From positions 124,001 through 188,000 of the forward strand of contig NZ_JAVIXR010000006.1 of assembly GCF_031157525.1 (NCBI RefSeq): a stretch of 64,000 bases of DNA, in the 5' to 3' direction. The stretch's first letter is position 1; each line of letters opens with the position of its first letter. Shown in pieces: positions 7,956 to 16,862 of the stretch. Made by a program: the position numbers and the translations under genes. The notes beneath the pieces were generated by a model. The model saw only the letters and a program-made list of their open reading frames with translations, did no database searches and was not told where the DNA came from. The stretch is from Marinobacter sediminicola (GTDB lineage Bacteria; Pseudomonadota; Gammaproteobacteria; Pseudomonadales; Oleiphilaceae).

Positions 7956-10280
7956 CTACCTCTGTTCAATAGACTGAAGCAATAGAGATGTCCTGGCGTC
8001 TTCCGGGGCTACAGCAACAAACCGGTTTGCGTATTTTCGTGCGGTCGGAACATCGCCATCTTCCAAGGCGTAGGAAAGGCGCGCATAAAGCAAGTCAGGA
8101 GCGTTTGGATTCACAGCTAATGCTGCGTCGAGCGCTCGCAGTGCCTGTTCCGGCTTGCCGTATGAGCGTAATGCGACTGCATATATGTAAGCAAATCGTG
8201 GGTCACTGGGCGCTAGCTTGTGGGAGCGCGCCAAAAGCTCCAACGCCTCACCTTGGCGTCCTTGACGGATGCGCATTAAACCCAAAGAGTGCAACAAGCT
8301 CGGATTGTCAGGTACGGCAGTCAAGCCTGCATCAAGAGTTCGCTCCGCCTGCGTTTCCCGACTCGTGGCACGGTACAGATCGGCCAGATTCGCATAGGCC
8401 GGCGCAAACTGGGGGTCCCGCTGAATGGCCAGCCGGTATTCAGCTTCGGAACTAACCGCATCGCCGCGATCAGCGTGAAAGAGGCCAAGGTTTAAATGCG
8501 CCTCTGGCCGTTCCGATACTGCTGACTGGGTCGTTTCGTAGTTCATGAAACTGAGCTCAACTGCCGCTCGCTCTTGTACCGACAAGGAACCAAAGTCGAC
8601 CGGGGCAAGCGCCCGACCTGCTGCTGCACTAACGGCCGGCACTCCGCTTGTCGATGCTCGCAACGCTGCTATTCGAGCCGCCGGAGGATAGTCAGTAAGC
8701 GCATCCAGTGCCGCAACCCGAACCAACGAATCATCGTCGTATAGACCTTCATTGATAGCGGCGAAGAGAGTCCCTCCGGGGAACCGTCGCATTTCAGTCA
8801 AAGCGGTAGCTCGCACTATCCCAGGCATTTCCGGATTGGAAAACAATCTCTCCAACCCCTCTATCGTATAGGCCTGGCCTTTACGCGCCGCATCAAAGAT
8901 TGGCCCCCAAATCTGGAAGCCCTTGCGATCGGGACCGAACCAGTTCTCTATTGTGGCGGCGGCCCACTCTGGCCCGCGTTTTGTGTGGCAATCATTGCAG
9001 GCATTTGGAGCCCCCATTTTGACACTGAGGTCGGGCCGCGGGATGCGTAACGAATGGTCACGACGAGGGTCGACCACCATGTAATCGCGTGTTGGCATGT
9101 GACAACTTACACACTGCGCACCCGGGCTGTCGGGCTCGTGATGGGTATGCGCTGTCGTGTCGAATTTAGCAGGCGTGTGGCACTGGGCGCAGAGTGTATT
9201 TCCCGGTGCCCGCAACTCGGCGGTATGGGGATCGTGACAGTCACTGCAGGTCACACCCTTGGCGTACATTTTCGATTGCAGGAATGAGCCATAGGTGTAT
9301 ACCTCATCCTCTTGCTGTCCGTCTGCAAAATACAACCCTTCTACCAACAACGATGGTTTATGCGTATCGAGCAATTTCCCAGTGGGCCCTGGGTTTGTAC
9401 TGATCGAGCCTCGACGCGAATGGCAAACAGCGCAAGTCTCAACCTCCCGGTGATTCTGCATTGGCGAGCTCCGTGACGCGGTGCCTGTCTCGGCATCCGC
9501 AACCCAAACAACCCCTCTGCGCTCATCAAGTGGGATCGTCAACCCCATGGACGGCACCGACGGCGCGCCATCAACTGCTTTAGCCCATTCCACATGCGCA
9601 GATCCGGGGCCGTGGCAACTCTCACAAGCTACGCTGATATCACTCCAGGTGGTCGCATAAGTATTCGAATGGGTATCGTAGTTACGGCGGAGATTGGTGG
9701 AATGACAATCGGCACACATGTAGTTCCAGTTTTGCTGGCTACGGGTCCAGTGCAATTCATCTTTGCTTTCGATGCGTTGATCTGGATAAAGGTGGAACCA
9801 GCGCTGACCGCCTTCCTTTTTTAACCGGGCATCCCACGCAATCGACAAAGCTTGCATGCGCCCATCAGGGAATTCGATCAAATACTGCTGCAACGGATAG
9901 ACACCAAACGTGTAGCTGACCTTGAAGTCTGCCAACTCGCCATCAGCACCATCCGTGCTGACCCAAAACTCATCATTCCGGCGGAAGAAGGTCGTCGTAA
10001 CGCCCGCGTTGTGAAATTTGACGTTTTCGAAATTTCCCAACACCGCCTTTTCAGTTGCATGCGCCATCGCATGGGCGTGCTGCGATGTCTGCCAGGTGAC
10101 AGACTGCTTTGCATGACAGCCACTGCAGACGGGCTCGCCAACATAAACTACGGGTGCCCGGGCTGAACGAACTTCAGCAGTTGTAGCATGTGCAAAAACT
10201 GCGGCACCCATGACAATAAAGCAGAATAATCCTGCAAGGACACGCAGTGTTTTCATCCCTGATCGGCTTTGCTTCTTCAT
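7956..10280 (-). CDS. Exported octaheme c-type cytochrome with HEAT and TPR repeats
   Basis: This is a 774-residue protein. A signal peptide (MKKQSRSGMKTLRVLAGLF and on to AHA-TT) precedes eight CxxCH haem motifs at about residues 52, 189, 219, 283, 345, 364, 390 and 428. The last is in APNACNDCHTKRGPEW. This half resembles the cytochrome c554/NrfA-like multihaem fold with spare His ligands. Residues about 470-570 look like HEAT repeats (SLVRVAALDALTDYPPAAR) and about 590-770 are TPRs (HLNLGLFHADRGDAVSSEAE). It probably carries electrons in the periplasm while the repeats bind a partner; the substrate is unknown. I chose the ATG at 10280, with AGGCG upstream and a good signal peptide. It is divergent from the arylsulfatase gene. 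Confidence 0.85.
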   Translation of the reverse strand: MKKQSRSGMKTLRVLAGLFCFIVMGAAVFAHATTAEVRSARAPVVYVGEPVCSGCHAKQSVTWQTSQHAHAMAHATEKAVLGNFENVKFHNAGVTTTFFRRNDEFWVSTDGADGELADFKVSYTFGVYPLQQYLIEFPDGRMQALSIAWDARLKKEGGQRWFHLYPDQRIESKDELHWTRSQQNWNYMCADCHSTNLRRNYDTHSNTYATTWSDISVACESCHGPGSAHVEWAKAVDGAPSVPSMGLTIPLDERRGVVWVADAETGTASRSSPMQNHREVETCAVCHSRRGSISTNPGPTGKLLDTHKPSLLVEGLYFADGQQEDEVYTYGSFLQSKMYAKGVTCSDCHDPHTAELRAPGNTLCAQCHTPAKFDTTAHTHHEPDSPGAQCVSCHMPTRDYMVVDPRRDHSLRIPRPDLSVKMGAPNACNDCHTKRGPEWAAATIENWFGPDRKGFQIWGPIFDAARKGQAYTIEGLERLFSNPEMPGIVRATALTEMRRFPGGTLFAAINEGLYDDDSLVRVAALDALTDYPPAARIAALRASTSGVPAVSAAAGRALAPVDFGSLSVQERAAVELSFMNYETTQSAVSERPEAHLNLGLFHADRGDAVSSEAEYRLAIQRDPQFAPAYANLADLYRATSRETQAERTLDAGLTAVPDNPSLLHSLGLMRIRQGRQGEALELLARSHKLAPSDPRFAYIYAVALRSYGKPEQALRALDAALAVNPNAPDLLYARLSYALEDGDVPTARKYANRFVAVAPEDARTSLLLQSIEQR

Positions 10281-10351
10281 TGAAATCGCCTGGTACAGAA
10301 TTGTCATATTTGAATAGAACTGCGGCGCCGGCGCAAATCCGCAAAAGCAAA

Positions 10352-10381
10352 CCTGTAAAACACAACATAATTACTTGTCAA
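10352..10381 (-). promoter_or_regulatory. Possible promoter of the cytochrome gene, overlapping the sulfatase promoter
   Basis: On the minus strand a perfect TTGACA (10376-10381) lies 18 bases from a poor -10, TACAGG (10352-10357). The -35 hexamer overlaps the -35 of the divergent sulfatase promoter by five bases, so the two polymerases could exclude each other. Confidence 0.3.
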
Positions 10382-10401
10382 ATACTAACGTGGACTATAC
10401 T
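10375..10401 (+). promoter_or_regulatory. Putative sigma-70 promoter of the arylsulfatase gene
   Basis: TTGTCA (10375-10380) and TATACT (10396-10401), each 5/6 matches, are 15 bases apart, at the short end of the allowed spacing. A start near 10408 leaves a 33-base leader with the ribosome binding site GGAGAAAGGAGAAGG before the GTG at 10441. It also argues against the in-frame TTG at 10375 as the translation start. Confidence 0.5.
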
Positions 10402-10440
10402 TCCCAAGCTCTAAATATAATTGGAGAAAGGAGAAGGACC

Positions 10441-12810
10441 GTGCAAGATAATAATAGAAACATATGGAAGTCCCTATTGATAGTGGCGTGCTTTATCTTG
10501 CCCGGCATTTCATTTGCCTCGCAGAATGCAAGTCACCAACTGGACAGGACTATCCTGCCCATATCAGAGCCAGACCCAAAGCACTACACTGAACTGGATG
10601 TGCGCAACACTCAGCCACCACCCCGGTGGGAGGTAACGCCACCCAAAAGCGCACCGAATGTTTTGATCGTCCTGATTGATGACCTCGGTTTTGGCTCAAC
10701 CTCTACATTCGGAGGTCCTGTTCCTACACCCACGCTGGACAAGCTCGCCCAGAGTGGCCTGCGATATAATAACTTCCATACAACATCGCTGTGTTCACCA
10801 ACACGCGTTGCACTAAAATCCGGACGCAACCATCACACCGCAAACACTGGCTCCATAATGGAAACGGCCACTGCCTACCCTGGTAATACAGGCCGCATTC
10901 CGAACCGTGTTGCACCCTTGGCCGAGATGCTGCGTCTCAACGGCTACAGTACCGGTGCCTTTGGCAAGTGGCATGAAACAGCTGCTTGGGAAACCAGCGT
11001 CTCCGGCCCCTTTGACCGCTGGCCAACGCGCCAGGGCTTCGACAAGTTCTACGGCTTCATTGGTGGCGAAACTGACCAATGGTCACCTCTGATCTTTGAT
11101 GGTACTAAACGCGTTGTCCCGCCAAAAAGGGAGGGGTATCACTTCACAGAAGACATGACGGACCAGGCGATCAACTGGGTCAAGGCACAGCAATCCATGA
11201 CCCCCGACAAGCCCTTTTTCATGTACTTCGCCACCGGCGCCACCCATGCACCACATCATGTGCCAAAGCCGTGGATCGAGAAGTTTCATGGCCAGTTTGA
11301 TGACGGCTGGGACGCTGTACGACAGGCGACTTTTGAGCGCCAGAAAGCAGCCGGGGTGATACCAGAAAGCACCAAACTCCCCCCCCTCCCATCGGACCTG
11401 TCCGCTTGGAAAGATCTACCCGACGACCATAAAAGACTGTTTCGCCGACAGGCTGAAACCTTTGCAGGGTTTGTTGCGCACACCGATCACAACATAGGCC
11501 GGCTGATCGATGCCGTCGATTCCATCGGCGAATTGGACAACACTCTGGTTTTCTATATCGCCGGAGACAACGGCACCAGTGCCGAGGGCGGCATGATTGG
11601 CATGTATAACGAAATGACCTATTTCAATGGTGTGCAGGAAAAAGTTGAAGATATGCTGCCGCTGATCGACAAGTGGGGCAGCCCGGAAACGTTCCCACAC
11701 ATGGCCGCAGCCTGGGCTGTAGCTTTCGACTCGCCCTTCAAGTGGACCAAGCAGGTAGCGGGTGACTTTGGTGGCACACGTAATGGCATGGTTGTCCACT
11801 GGCCTGAAGGTATCAAACAGAAAGGGGGGATGCGCAGCCAGTTCAGCCATGTGATCGATGTTGCGCCAACAATATTAGAAGCCGCCAGCTTACCTGAACC
11901 GAAAAGCGTCAACGGCACAAAGCAGGTGCCCATCGAGGGGACCAGCTTGCTCTATAGCTTTAACGATGCGGGGGCAAAAGAACGTCACACCGTTCAGTAT
12001 TTTGAAATGTTTGGCAATCGAGGCATCTATAAAGACGGCTGGATGGCGCGCACAATTCACCGTGCTCCTTGGCAAACCTCTGACCTTACACCTCTGGAGG
12101 ACGACGTCTGGGAGCTCTACTACGTGCCCGACGATTTCAGCCTGGCAACTGACATTGCCTCGTCGAACCCTGAAAAGCTTGCTGAGCTACAAAACGAGTT
12201 TATGGTTGAGGCGGAGAGGTACCATGTATTGCCCATCGACGACAGAACCATTGCGCGAACGAATGCTGCAATTGCGGGGCGTCCAGACCTGATGGGCGAC
12301 CGAAAGTCACTGACACTGTACGAAGGTATGGACGGAATGCTGGAAAACACCTTCCTCAACGTAAAAAACCGATCGTTGACCATTACCGCCAATATTGACG
12401 TGCCGGAAGGCGGTGCTTCAGGTGCGCTGCTGGTTCAGGGCAGTCGCTATGGTGGTTGGTCGCTGCATATGCGTGACGGCAAACCAGCTTACGAGTACAA
12501 CTGGCTCGGGCTCGAACGCTATGTCGTGGAAAGCAAAACGCCATTGTCCGAGGGTAAGGCAACTATCGTATTGGATTTTGACTATGACGGCGGCGGTCTT
12601 GGCAAAGGAGGCAATGCAACCTTGTCGGTCAATGGCAAGCAGGTTGCCAAGGGCAGAATCGAAAAAACCCAGCCGAATGTATTCTCTGCCGATGAAACGG
12701 CCGATGTCGGTTTGGATAACCAGACACCCGTCGCATTGGGTATTGGTTACGGACCAGAGGAAACCCGTTTCACCGGTAAAATTCACGATATCGTAGTAGA
12801 AGTTGAATAA
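10441..12810 (+). CDS. Exported arylsulfatase (type I, formylglycine-dependent)
   Basis: This 789-residue sulfatase hydrolyses sulfate esters. A signal peptide (IWKSLLIVACFILPGISFA) points to the periplasm or outside. The alkaline-phosphatase-like fold starts with the metal site APNVLIVLIDDLGFG. The signature LCSPTRVALKSGRNH places the Cys that is converted to formylglycine at residue 118, in C-S-P-T-R. Other metal or substrate residues are in GKWHE, GATHAPHH and GDNGTSAEGG. About residues 650-789 form a C-terminal beta-sandwich typical of large AtsA-type sulfatases. The GTG start has a strong GGAGAAGG site and matches the promoter position. No formylglycine-generating enzyme or sulfatase-maturating radical SAM gene is in the window. 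Substrate is unknown. Confidence 0.93.
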   Translation: MQDNNRNIWKSLLIVACFILPGISFASQNASHQLDRTILPISEPDPKHYTELDVRNTQPPPRWEVTPPKSAPNVLIVLIDDLGFGSTSTFGGPVPTPTLDKLAQSGLRYNNFHTTSLCSPTRVALKSGRNHHTANTGSIMETATAYPGNTGRIPNRVAPLAEMLRLNGYSTGAFGKWHETAAWETSVSGPFDRWPTRQGFDKFYGFIGGETDQWSPLIFDGTKRVVPPKREGYHFTEDMTDQAINWVKAQQSMTPDKPFFMYFATGATHAPHHVPKPWIEKFHGQFDDGWDAVRQATFERQKAAGVIPESTKLPPLPSDLSAWKDLPDDHKRLFRRQAETFAGFVAHTDHNIGRLIDAVDSIGELDNTLVFYIAGDNGTSAEGGMIGMYNEMTYFNGVQEKVEDMLPLIDKWGSPETFPHMAAAWAVAFDSPFKWTKQVAGDFGGTRNGMVVHWPEGIKQKGGMRSQFSHVIDVAPTILEAASLPEPKSVNGTKQVPIEGTSLLYSFNDAGAKERHTVQYFEMFGNRGIYKDGWMARTIHRAPWQTSDLTPLEDDVWELYYVPDDFSLATDIASSNPEKLAELQNEFMVEAERYHVLPIDDRTIARTNAAIAGRPDLMGDRKSLTLYEGMDGMLENTFLNVKNRSLTITANIDVPEGGASGALLVQGSRYGGWSLHMRDGKPAYEYNWLGLERYVVESKTPLSEGKATIVLDFDYDGGGLGKGGNATLSVNGKQVAKGRIEKTQPNVFSADETADVGLDNQTPVALGIGYGPEETRFTGKIHDIVVEVE

Positions 12811-12822
12811 CGAACTAAAGAG

Positions 12823-12851
12823 AGAGCCACTGGTGCAGAACCAGTGGCTCT
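12823..12851. terminator. Bidirectional hairpin between the sulfatase and lipoprotein genes
   Basis: A perfect 11-base stem AGAGCCACTGG/CCAGTGGCTCT with a 7-base loop lies 12 bases after the sulfatase stop and 57 bases after the convergent lipoprotein stop. T-runs are short on both sides (TAATAT on plus, CTCTTTAGTT on minus), so strength is uncertain. Confidence 0.5.
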
Positions 12852-12908
12852 AATATCGGCACACGAGAATGCCAATTCACTCTTCACGACCTTTCGAGCT
12901 ATCCGTTA

Positions 12909-14798
12909 TTACAGCTGATCCACGAGGTATTGAGAAAGGTTTTTGTACTTATACTCTATCCATGCATAAGCACCCGACAGCGATTCCTCGAACGATCGAC
13001 CACAGGCCTGGTTAGGGCTGTAGTTTTTGAGATAAGCCTTCTGAATAAGATTTGGTGTACCTCCGAGCGGGGTTTCACTGGATCTTGGCGGGTAGTACAT
13101 CGTCCACTCGAAACCACCATCGGCATCGACGTTACCAAGCCCGGACATTTCCGGCGCCAGGAAGCCGTATCGCAGGAGCCGAACCTGCTCACCCCGGGTA
13201 TCAAACTCCAAGGCAAGCCCTGTAAATGCGGCAGGCTGGGGCTCATGGCCATAGAAGTCATAGTCTTGAAACCCCGTAACCACATGCGCGGCCGTCACAG
13301 GGTCAACTTTGTCGTCGATCGCACAGCTTTGGAAAACATCGCTGTATACCAACGACTCCACCTCCACCCCCTCTTCCTTTAGTTGGTACCCAGGAAAGCC
13401 TTCAAGAGCATTAGTCCGCTCTGGCGTGAGTGTTCGGGTAATCGTGCCGTTTTGCTGGGGAATCCTAGCCTCCAACTGCGCCAACTTCCCACCACTATAA
13501 CTCCAGCTATACGCTACCTCGGGCTCGCCCCCCAGCTCAGTCGATCCCGCCTGAATCCCCTCAAGCTGGTGACAGGCGGTACCGGTTTCAAACGTTGCTT
13601 TGCGTGCCGCCCAGTCAAACACCAACCGTTCATCGACACCTGGATTGTCGTAGGCAATTTTACTCTGAGGCGACAGCGACGCTGAAGGCAACCACTGGGT
13701 ACCGAGATGAGCCATATACCCATTTACACTGATCAGCCTGGCAATCTCTTGCATCGAAGGCGTAAGACACCCCTCTGAACTAATAGTTTGCAGTCGCCCA
13801 TCCTCGCTATATTCAAACATCAGTTCTGCGGAAACCATCAAATTCGAACTGTTCGTAGGGAGCTCATTCGATTGCCTGGGCTGAGCATAGATGCGCTGAC
13901 TTGTCAGCAGTACCGGGTCACTTAACTCCAACGGCACCAAGGGTAATTCAAGCTGGTCGACGTCCACGTTTGCGTAGTTGCCTTGAGCAGCCGAATCTAC
14001 AACGGCAATGACATCACCGGCATTCTGCAACAGGGAAATCCCAAGAAGGTAAGCCCCCTGCGGGCTGAGCAGCCGCTCCTTGCCATCGCTTTCAGGCCGA
14101 GCCAGTGCATCGTTATAGTCATCCGGGAATTGGCTAGCAGAGAAGCGCGCCAAGGCCTGCGCGTATGCGTGAGCCTTATCATCTTTAGCCAGGACATAAT
14201 CCCGCAGCAAGTTGATACCTTCGAAGCCCGATAACACGCTATTTCCGGAACCCGACAGCAAGCCCGCTGTTGTGAGCCTGCGATAGCGTGCCAGAGTCGT
14301 CAGAGGTGAGATATTACTCACACCTGGCGCGGCAGATAGCAAGAACGCGCGAGCAACCGGTACGTCTCCGATGCGTGTCTGCTCCACTGTCTTGCCGGGG
14401 AGCGCCAGCGCATACAAAGGAAAAGCCCGAGAATCTATATTGGGGCCGATCTTTGGATCAACCATCAGTTCCGAGATATCAATCGAGAACTGCCCATCTT
14501 CGCCACTCATGACGGTAGGCTCTCCAGAAGGCAGGGTAACTATGCGGCCGGATGCAAGCTCATATTCCATGGGCCCCGGCGTATACTGGCTATCGCCGTC
14601 CATATCCAACCATACCCGGGCATTTTTCAGGTAACCGTCTATCACCCTTCCGGTATAGGGTGCAGGATCGCTGTATTGCACACCGTCGAAATTACGGCCA
14701 TCGACAGGCAGCTCATCGGATTCATTGCCGCAACCGGCAATGGCGAGAAAAAGTACGGAAACAGGCAGGAAAATAAGGGGCTTCATCACGGCAACCAT
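12909..14798 (-). CDS. Large lipoprotein of unknown function
   Basis: This 629-residue protein has a lipoprotein signal peptide with lipobox LAIAGC, the Cys being about residue 23, so it is probably anchored in a membrane. Residues about 40-150 contain TGRVIDGYLKNARVWLDMDGDSQ, an aspartate-rich segment, then PLYALALPGKT and SNISPLTTLARYRRL. This pattern recurs in cell-surface or outer-membrane lipoproteins of marine gammaproteobacteria that I know only as uncharacterised. The remainder shows no motif I recognise. A start four codons later (14786) is possible; AAGGA lies 3 bases before the ATG used here. It converges with the sulfatase gene. I cannot assign a function. Confidence 0.8.
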   Translation of the reverse strand: MVAVMKPLIFLPVSVLFLAIAGCGNESDELPVDGRNFDGVQYSDPAPYTGRVIDGYLKNARVWLDMDGDSQYTPGPMEYELASGRIVTLPSGEPTVMSGEDGQFSIDISELMVDPKIGPNIDSRAFPLYALALPGKTVEQTRIGDVPVARAFLLSAAPGVSNISPLTTLARYRRLTTAGLLSGSGNSVLSGFEGINLLRDYVLAKDDKAHAYAQALARFSASQFPDDYNDALARPESDGKERLLSPQGAYLLGISLLQNAGDVIAVVDSAAQGNYANVDVDQLELPLVPLELSDPVLLTSQRIYAQPRQSNELPTNSSNLMVSAELMFEYSEDGRLQTISSEGCLTPSMQEIARLISVNGYMAHLGTQWLPSASLSPQSKIAYDNPGVDERLVFDWAARKATFETGTACHQLEGIQAGSTELGGEPEVAYSWSYSGGKLAQLEARIPQQNGTITRTLTPERTNALEGFPGYQLKEEGVEVESLVYSDVFQSCAIDDKVDPVTAAHVVTGFQDYDFYGHEPQPAAFTGLALEFDTRGEQVRLLRYGFLAPEMSGLGNVDADGGFEWTMYYPPRSSETPLGGTPNLIQKAYLKNYSPNQACGRSFEESLSGAYAWIEYKYKNLSQYLVDQL

Positions 14799-14888
14799 TT
14801 ATCCTTGTTAGAGGTTGTGCCGTTACTTTAGGGGATGTGAAGGCTGGAGACCTTGATAGGTTTGGCAATCTGTAAAGTTAAGTAACAA

Positions 14889-14918
14889 GAAAGCCCCGGG
14901 AACTGGCCCGAGGCTTTC
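14889..14918 (-). terminator. Intrinsic terminator of the acyl-CoA dehydrogenase gene
   Basis: GAAAGCCTCGGG and CCCGGGGCTTTC (minus strand) pair with one mismatch around a 6-base loop and are followed by TTGTTACTTAACTTT. It begins 11 bases after the stop codon. Confidence 0.75.
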
Positions 14919-14929
14919 CTTAGCTTGAT

Positions 14930-16069
14930 TTAAAACGCGCGGGCAACAATCTCTTTCATGATTTCGTTGGTTCCGCCGTAAATGCGTTGAACCCGTGAAT
15001 CAGCCCAAGCGCGGGCAATCGGGTATTCCCACATATAACCGTAGCCACCGTGCAACTGAACACACTCATCCATTACTCTGCACTGCAGATCGGTGGTGTA
15101 CTGCTTCAGCATAGCCGCTGTTGGTATATCCAGCTTTTTGTCCAGGTGAAGTTCCAGGCAACGGTCGGTGAACACTCGGGCAGCCGTGATTTCTGCTTTC
15201 ATCTCAGCCATTTTGAAGCGAGTGTTCTGGAACTTGATCACCGGCTTGCCGAAAGCTTTACGCTCGGTCACATAGTCCAGAGTCCACTGCCAGGCGGCTT
15301 CTGCGGCAGCAATTGCCGTAATACCAATCTGCAAGCGCTCGGCAGGAAGCTCCATCATCAACTGCATAAAGCCCTGCCCTTCCATCGAGCCGAGCAGATT
15401 CTTGGTCGGAACTTTCACATCCTGGAAAAACAGCTCAGAGGTGTCCTGGGCCTTCATGCCAACCTTGTTCAGGTTCTGGCCTTTCTGAAACCCTTCCGAG
15501 TCGGATTCGACCAGCAGAAGACTGATACCTTTGGCGCCCTCCTTTGGATCCGTTTTGGCGACAACGATCACCAGATCAGCCATCTGCCCGTTGGTGATAA
15601 AGGTTTTTGAGCCATTCAGTATGTAGTTGTCACCATCCTTCAAAGCAGTGGTTTTCACCCCCTGAAGATCAGAACCCGCACCGGGCTCGCTCATGGCGAT
15701 CGCTGTGATCATCTCACCAGTTGCCATCTTGGGCAGATAGTGCTTTTTTTGTTCTTCGGAACCGTGATTCAAAATGTAGGGTGCAACGATATCGGAGTGC
15801 AGCGTCCAGCCAATGCCCGAAAGCCCGGCACGGGAGACTTCTTCCATAATTACCGCGCTGTATCGGAAGTCGGCGCCAACACCGCCGTACTCCTCAGGCA
15901 TGGTCGGGCACAAAAAGCCCAATGCACCTGCTTTTTCCCATAGTTCACGGCTAACCTGCCCGTCTTTCTCCCACTGCTCGTGGTATGGCGCGGCTTCTTG
16001 CTCAAGAAATTTCCGGACAGAGTCCCGGAAGCCGTCAAGGTCTGCGTCGAAGAGCGTGCGTGGAATCAT
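14930..16069 (-). CDS. Acyl-CoA dehydrogenase
   Basis: This 379-residue flavoprotein dehydrogenates acyl-CoA to trans-2-enoyl-CoA, passing electrons to electron transfer flavoprotein. The N-terminal helical domain is followed by the FAD-binding signature ITAIAMSEPGAGSDLQG near residue 130. The C-terminal helical domain has CVQLHGGYGYMWEYPIAR. The segment RIYGGTNEIMKEI carries the catalytic glutamate position of the short/medium/long-chain family. Chain-length preference cannot be read from sequence, so no fad symbol is given. It stands alone between the accessory block and ubiX, with its own terminator. Confidence 0.93.
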   Translation of the reverse strand: MIPRTLFDADLDGFRDSVRKFLEQEAAPYHEQWEKDGQVSRELWEKAGALGFLCPTMPEEYGGVGADFRYSAVIMEEVSRAGLSGIGWTLHSDIVAPYILNHGSEEQKKHYLPKMATGEMITAIAMSEPGAGSDLQGVKTTALKDGDNYILNGSKTFITNGQMADLVIVVAKTDPKEGAKGISLLLVESDSEGFQKGQNLNKVGMKAQDTSELFFQDVKVPTKNLLGSMEGQGFMQLMMELPAERLQIGITAIAAAEAAWQWTLDYVTERKAFGKPVIKFQNTRFKMAEMKAEITAARVFTDRCLELHLDKKLDIPTAAMLKQYTTDLQCRVMDECVQLHGGYGYMWEYPIARAWADSRVQRIYGGTNEIMKEIVARAF

Positions 16070-16154
16070 GGTAAACCTCGGTCAGTGAACAATGTTGTAA
16101 TTAACGTTCACCAAGTCTCTTCTTGCAGGCGGGTTTGCTCAATGGTTAAAACCA

Positions 16155-16838
16155 TCAATCCTGCTGGCCAAAACCATCGTTGCGACTTATTTTGGCGCTC
16201 ACCCGAGCCTCCCCCCAGCGCGGCATCAAGTCTTGCGGCAACCCCAGATGATCAAGAATTCGAGCCACGATAAAGTCCACAAGATCCTCTATAGATTCGG
16301 GACGGTGGTAGAACCCGGGGCTGGCCGGCATGATCACTGCCCCCATTTGGGTAAGCTTCAGCATGTTTTCCAGATGAACTTGCGAATATGGCGATTCGCG
16401 GGTAACCAGAATCAGTTGGCGGCGCTCCTTAAGCGCCACATCGCCAGCACGCTCAATCAGGTTGTTACTGGCTCCAGTGGCAAGTGCCGATAGCGTTCCC
16501 GTACTACAGGGGCAGACCACAAGTGGTGCTTTCTCTCCTGAGCCGGAAGCGGGCGGGGAAAACCAGTCTTCACGCCCAAATACCAAAACTTGCCCCGGCT
16601 TTGCTGACGCGTATTCTGTCAGCACCTTTTGGATTGCGGACGGGCTTCCCGGTAGCTTCAGGTCGGTTTCAGTCGCAATAACAATTTGCGCTGCCTTGCT
16701 GATCATTACATGCACTCGGCAGCCCGCTGCCACGAGGCATTGCAACAAACGCAGGCCATACTGAGCACCGGAGGCTCCGGTGAACGCCAGATTTATGGTT
16801 CGAGCTTTCGACAAACTATCGGGTATGTTTTGGGTCAA
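16155..16838 (-). CDS. ubiX: Flavin prenyltransferase UbiX
   Basis: This 227-residue enzyme joins dimethylallyl phosphate to FMN, making the prenylated flavin cofactor of the UbiD decarboxylase in ubiquinone synthesis. The Rossmann-like flavin site is seen in [19 protein letters not shown], with the [19 protein letters not shown] loop and the [23 protein letters not shown] segment conserved. About 15 N-terminal residues precede the usual start of homology. It follows mpl by 24 bases on the same strand, so the two may be co-transcribed. Confidence 0.95.
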   Translation of the reverse strand: MTQNIPDSLSKARTINLAFTGASGAQYGLRLLQCLVAAGCRVHVMISKAAQIVIATETDLKLPGSPSAIQKVLTEYASAKPGQVLVFGREDWFSPPASGSGEKAPLVVCPCSTGTLSALATGASNNLIERAGDVALKERRQLILVTRESPYSQVHLENMLKLTQMGAVIMPASPGFYHRPESIEDLVDFIVARILDHLGLPQDLMPRWGEARVSAKISRNDGFGQQD

Positions 16839-16862
16839 CGAAATAACTCCTTATACACCGGG

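Noticed and set aside
7705..7969. Small ORFs on both strands over the tRNA-Leu and the cytochrome 3' end
   Set aside because: They run through the tRNA gene or overlap the cytochrome stop, have no ribosome binding site and show no recognisable protein features.
10375..10440. TTG start for the arylsulfatase at 10375
   Set aside because: It lies in the predicted -35 box, lacks a ribosome binding site and would put a long hydrophilic stretch before the signal peptide; the GTG at 10441 has a strong site.
7668..14930. Integrative element with att sites at tRNA-Leu
   Set aside because: I looked for a second copy of the tRNA 3' end and for integrase or recombinase genes and found neither, so I describe only an accessory-looking block.
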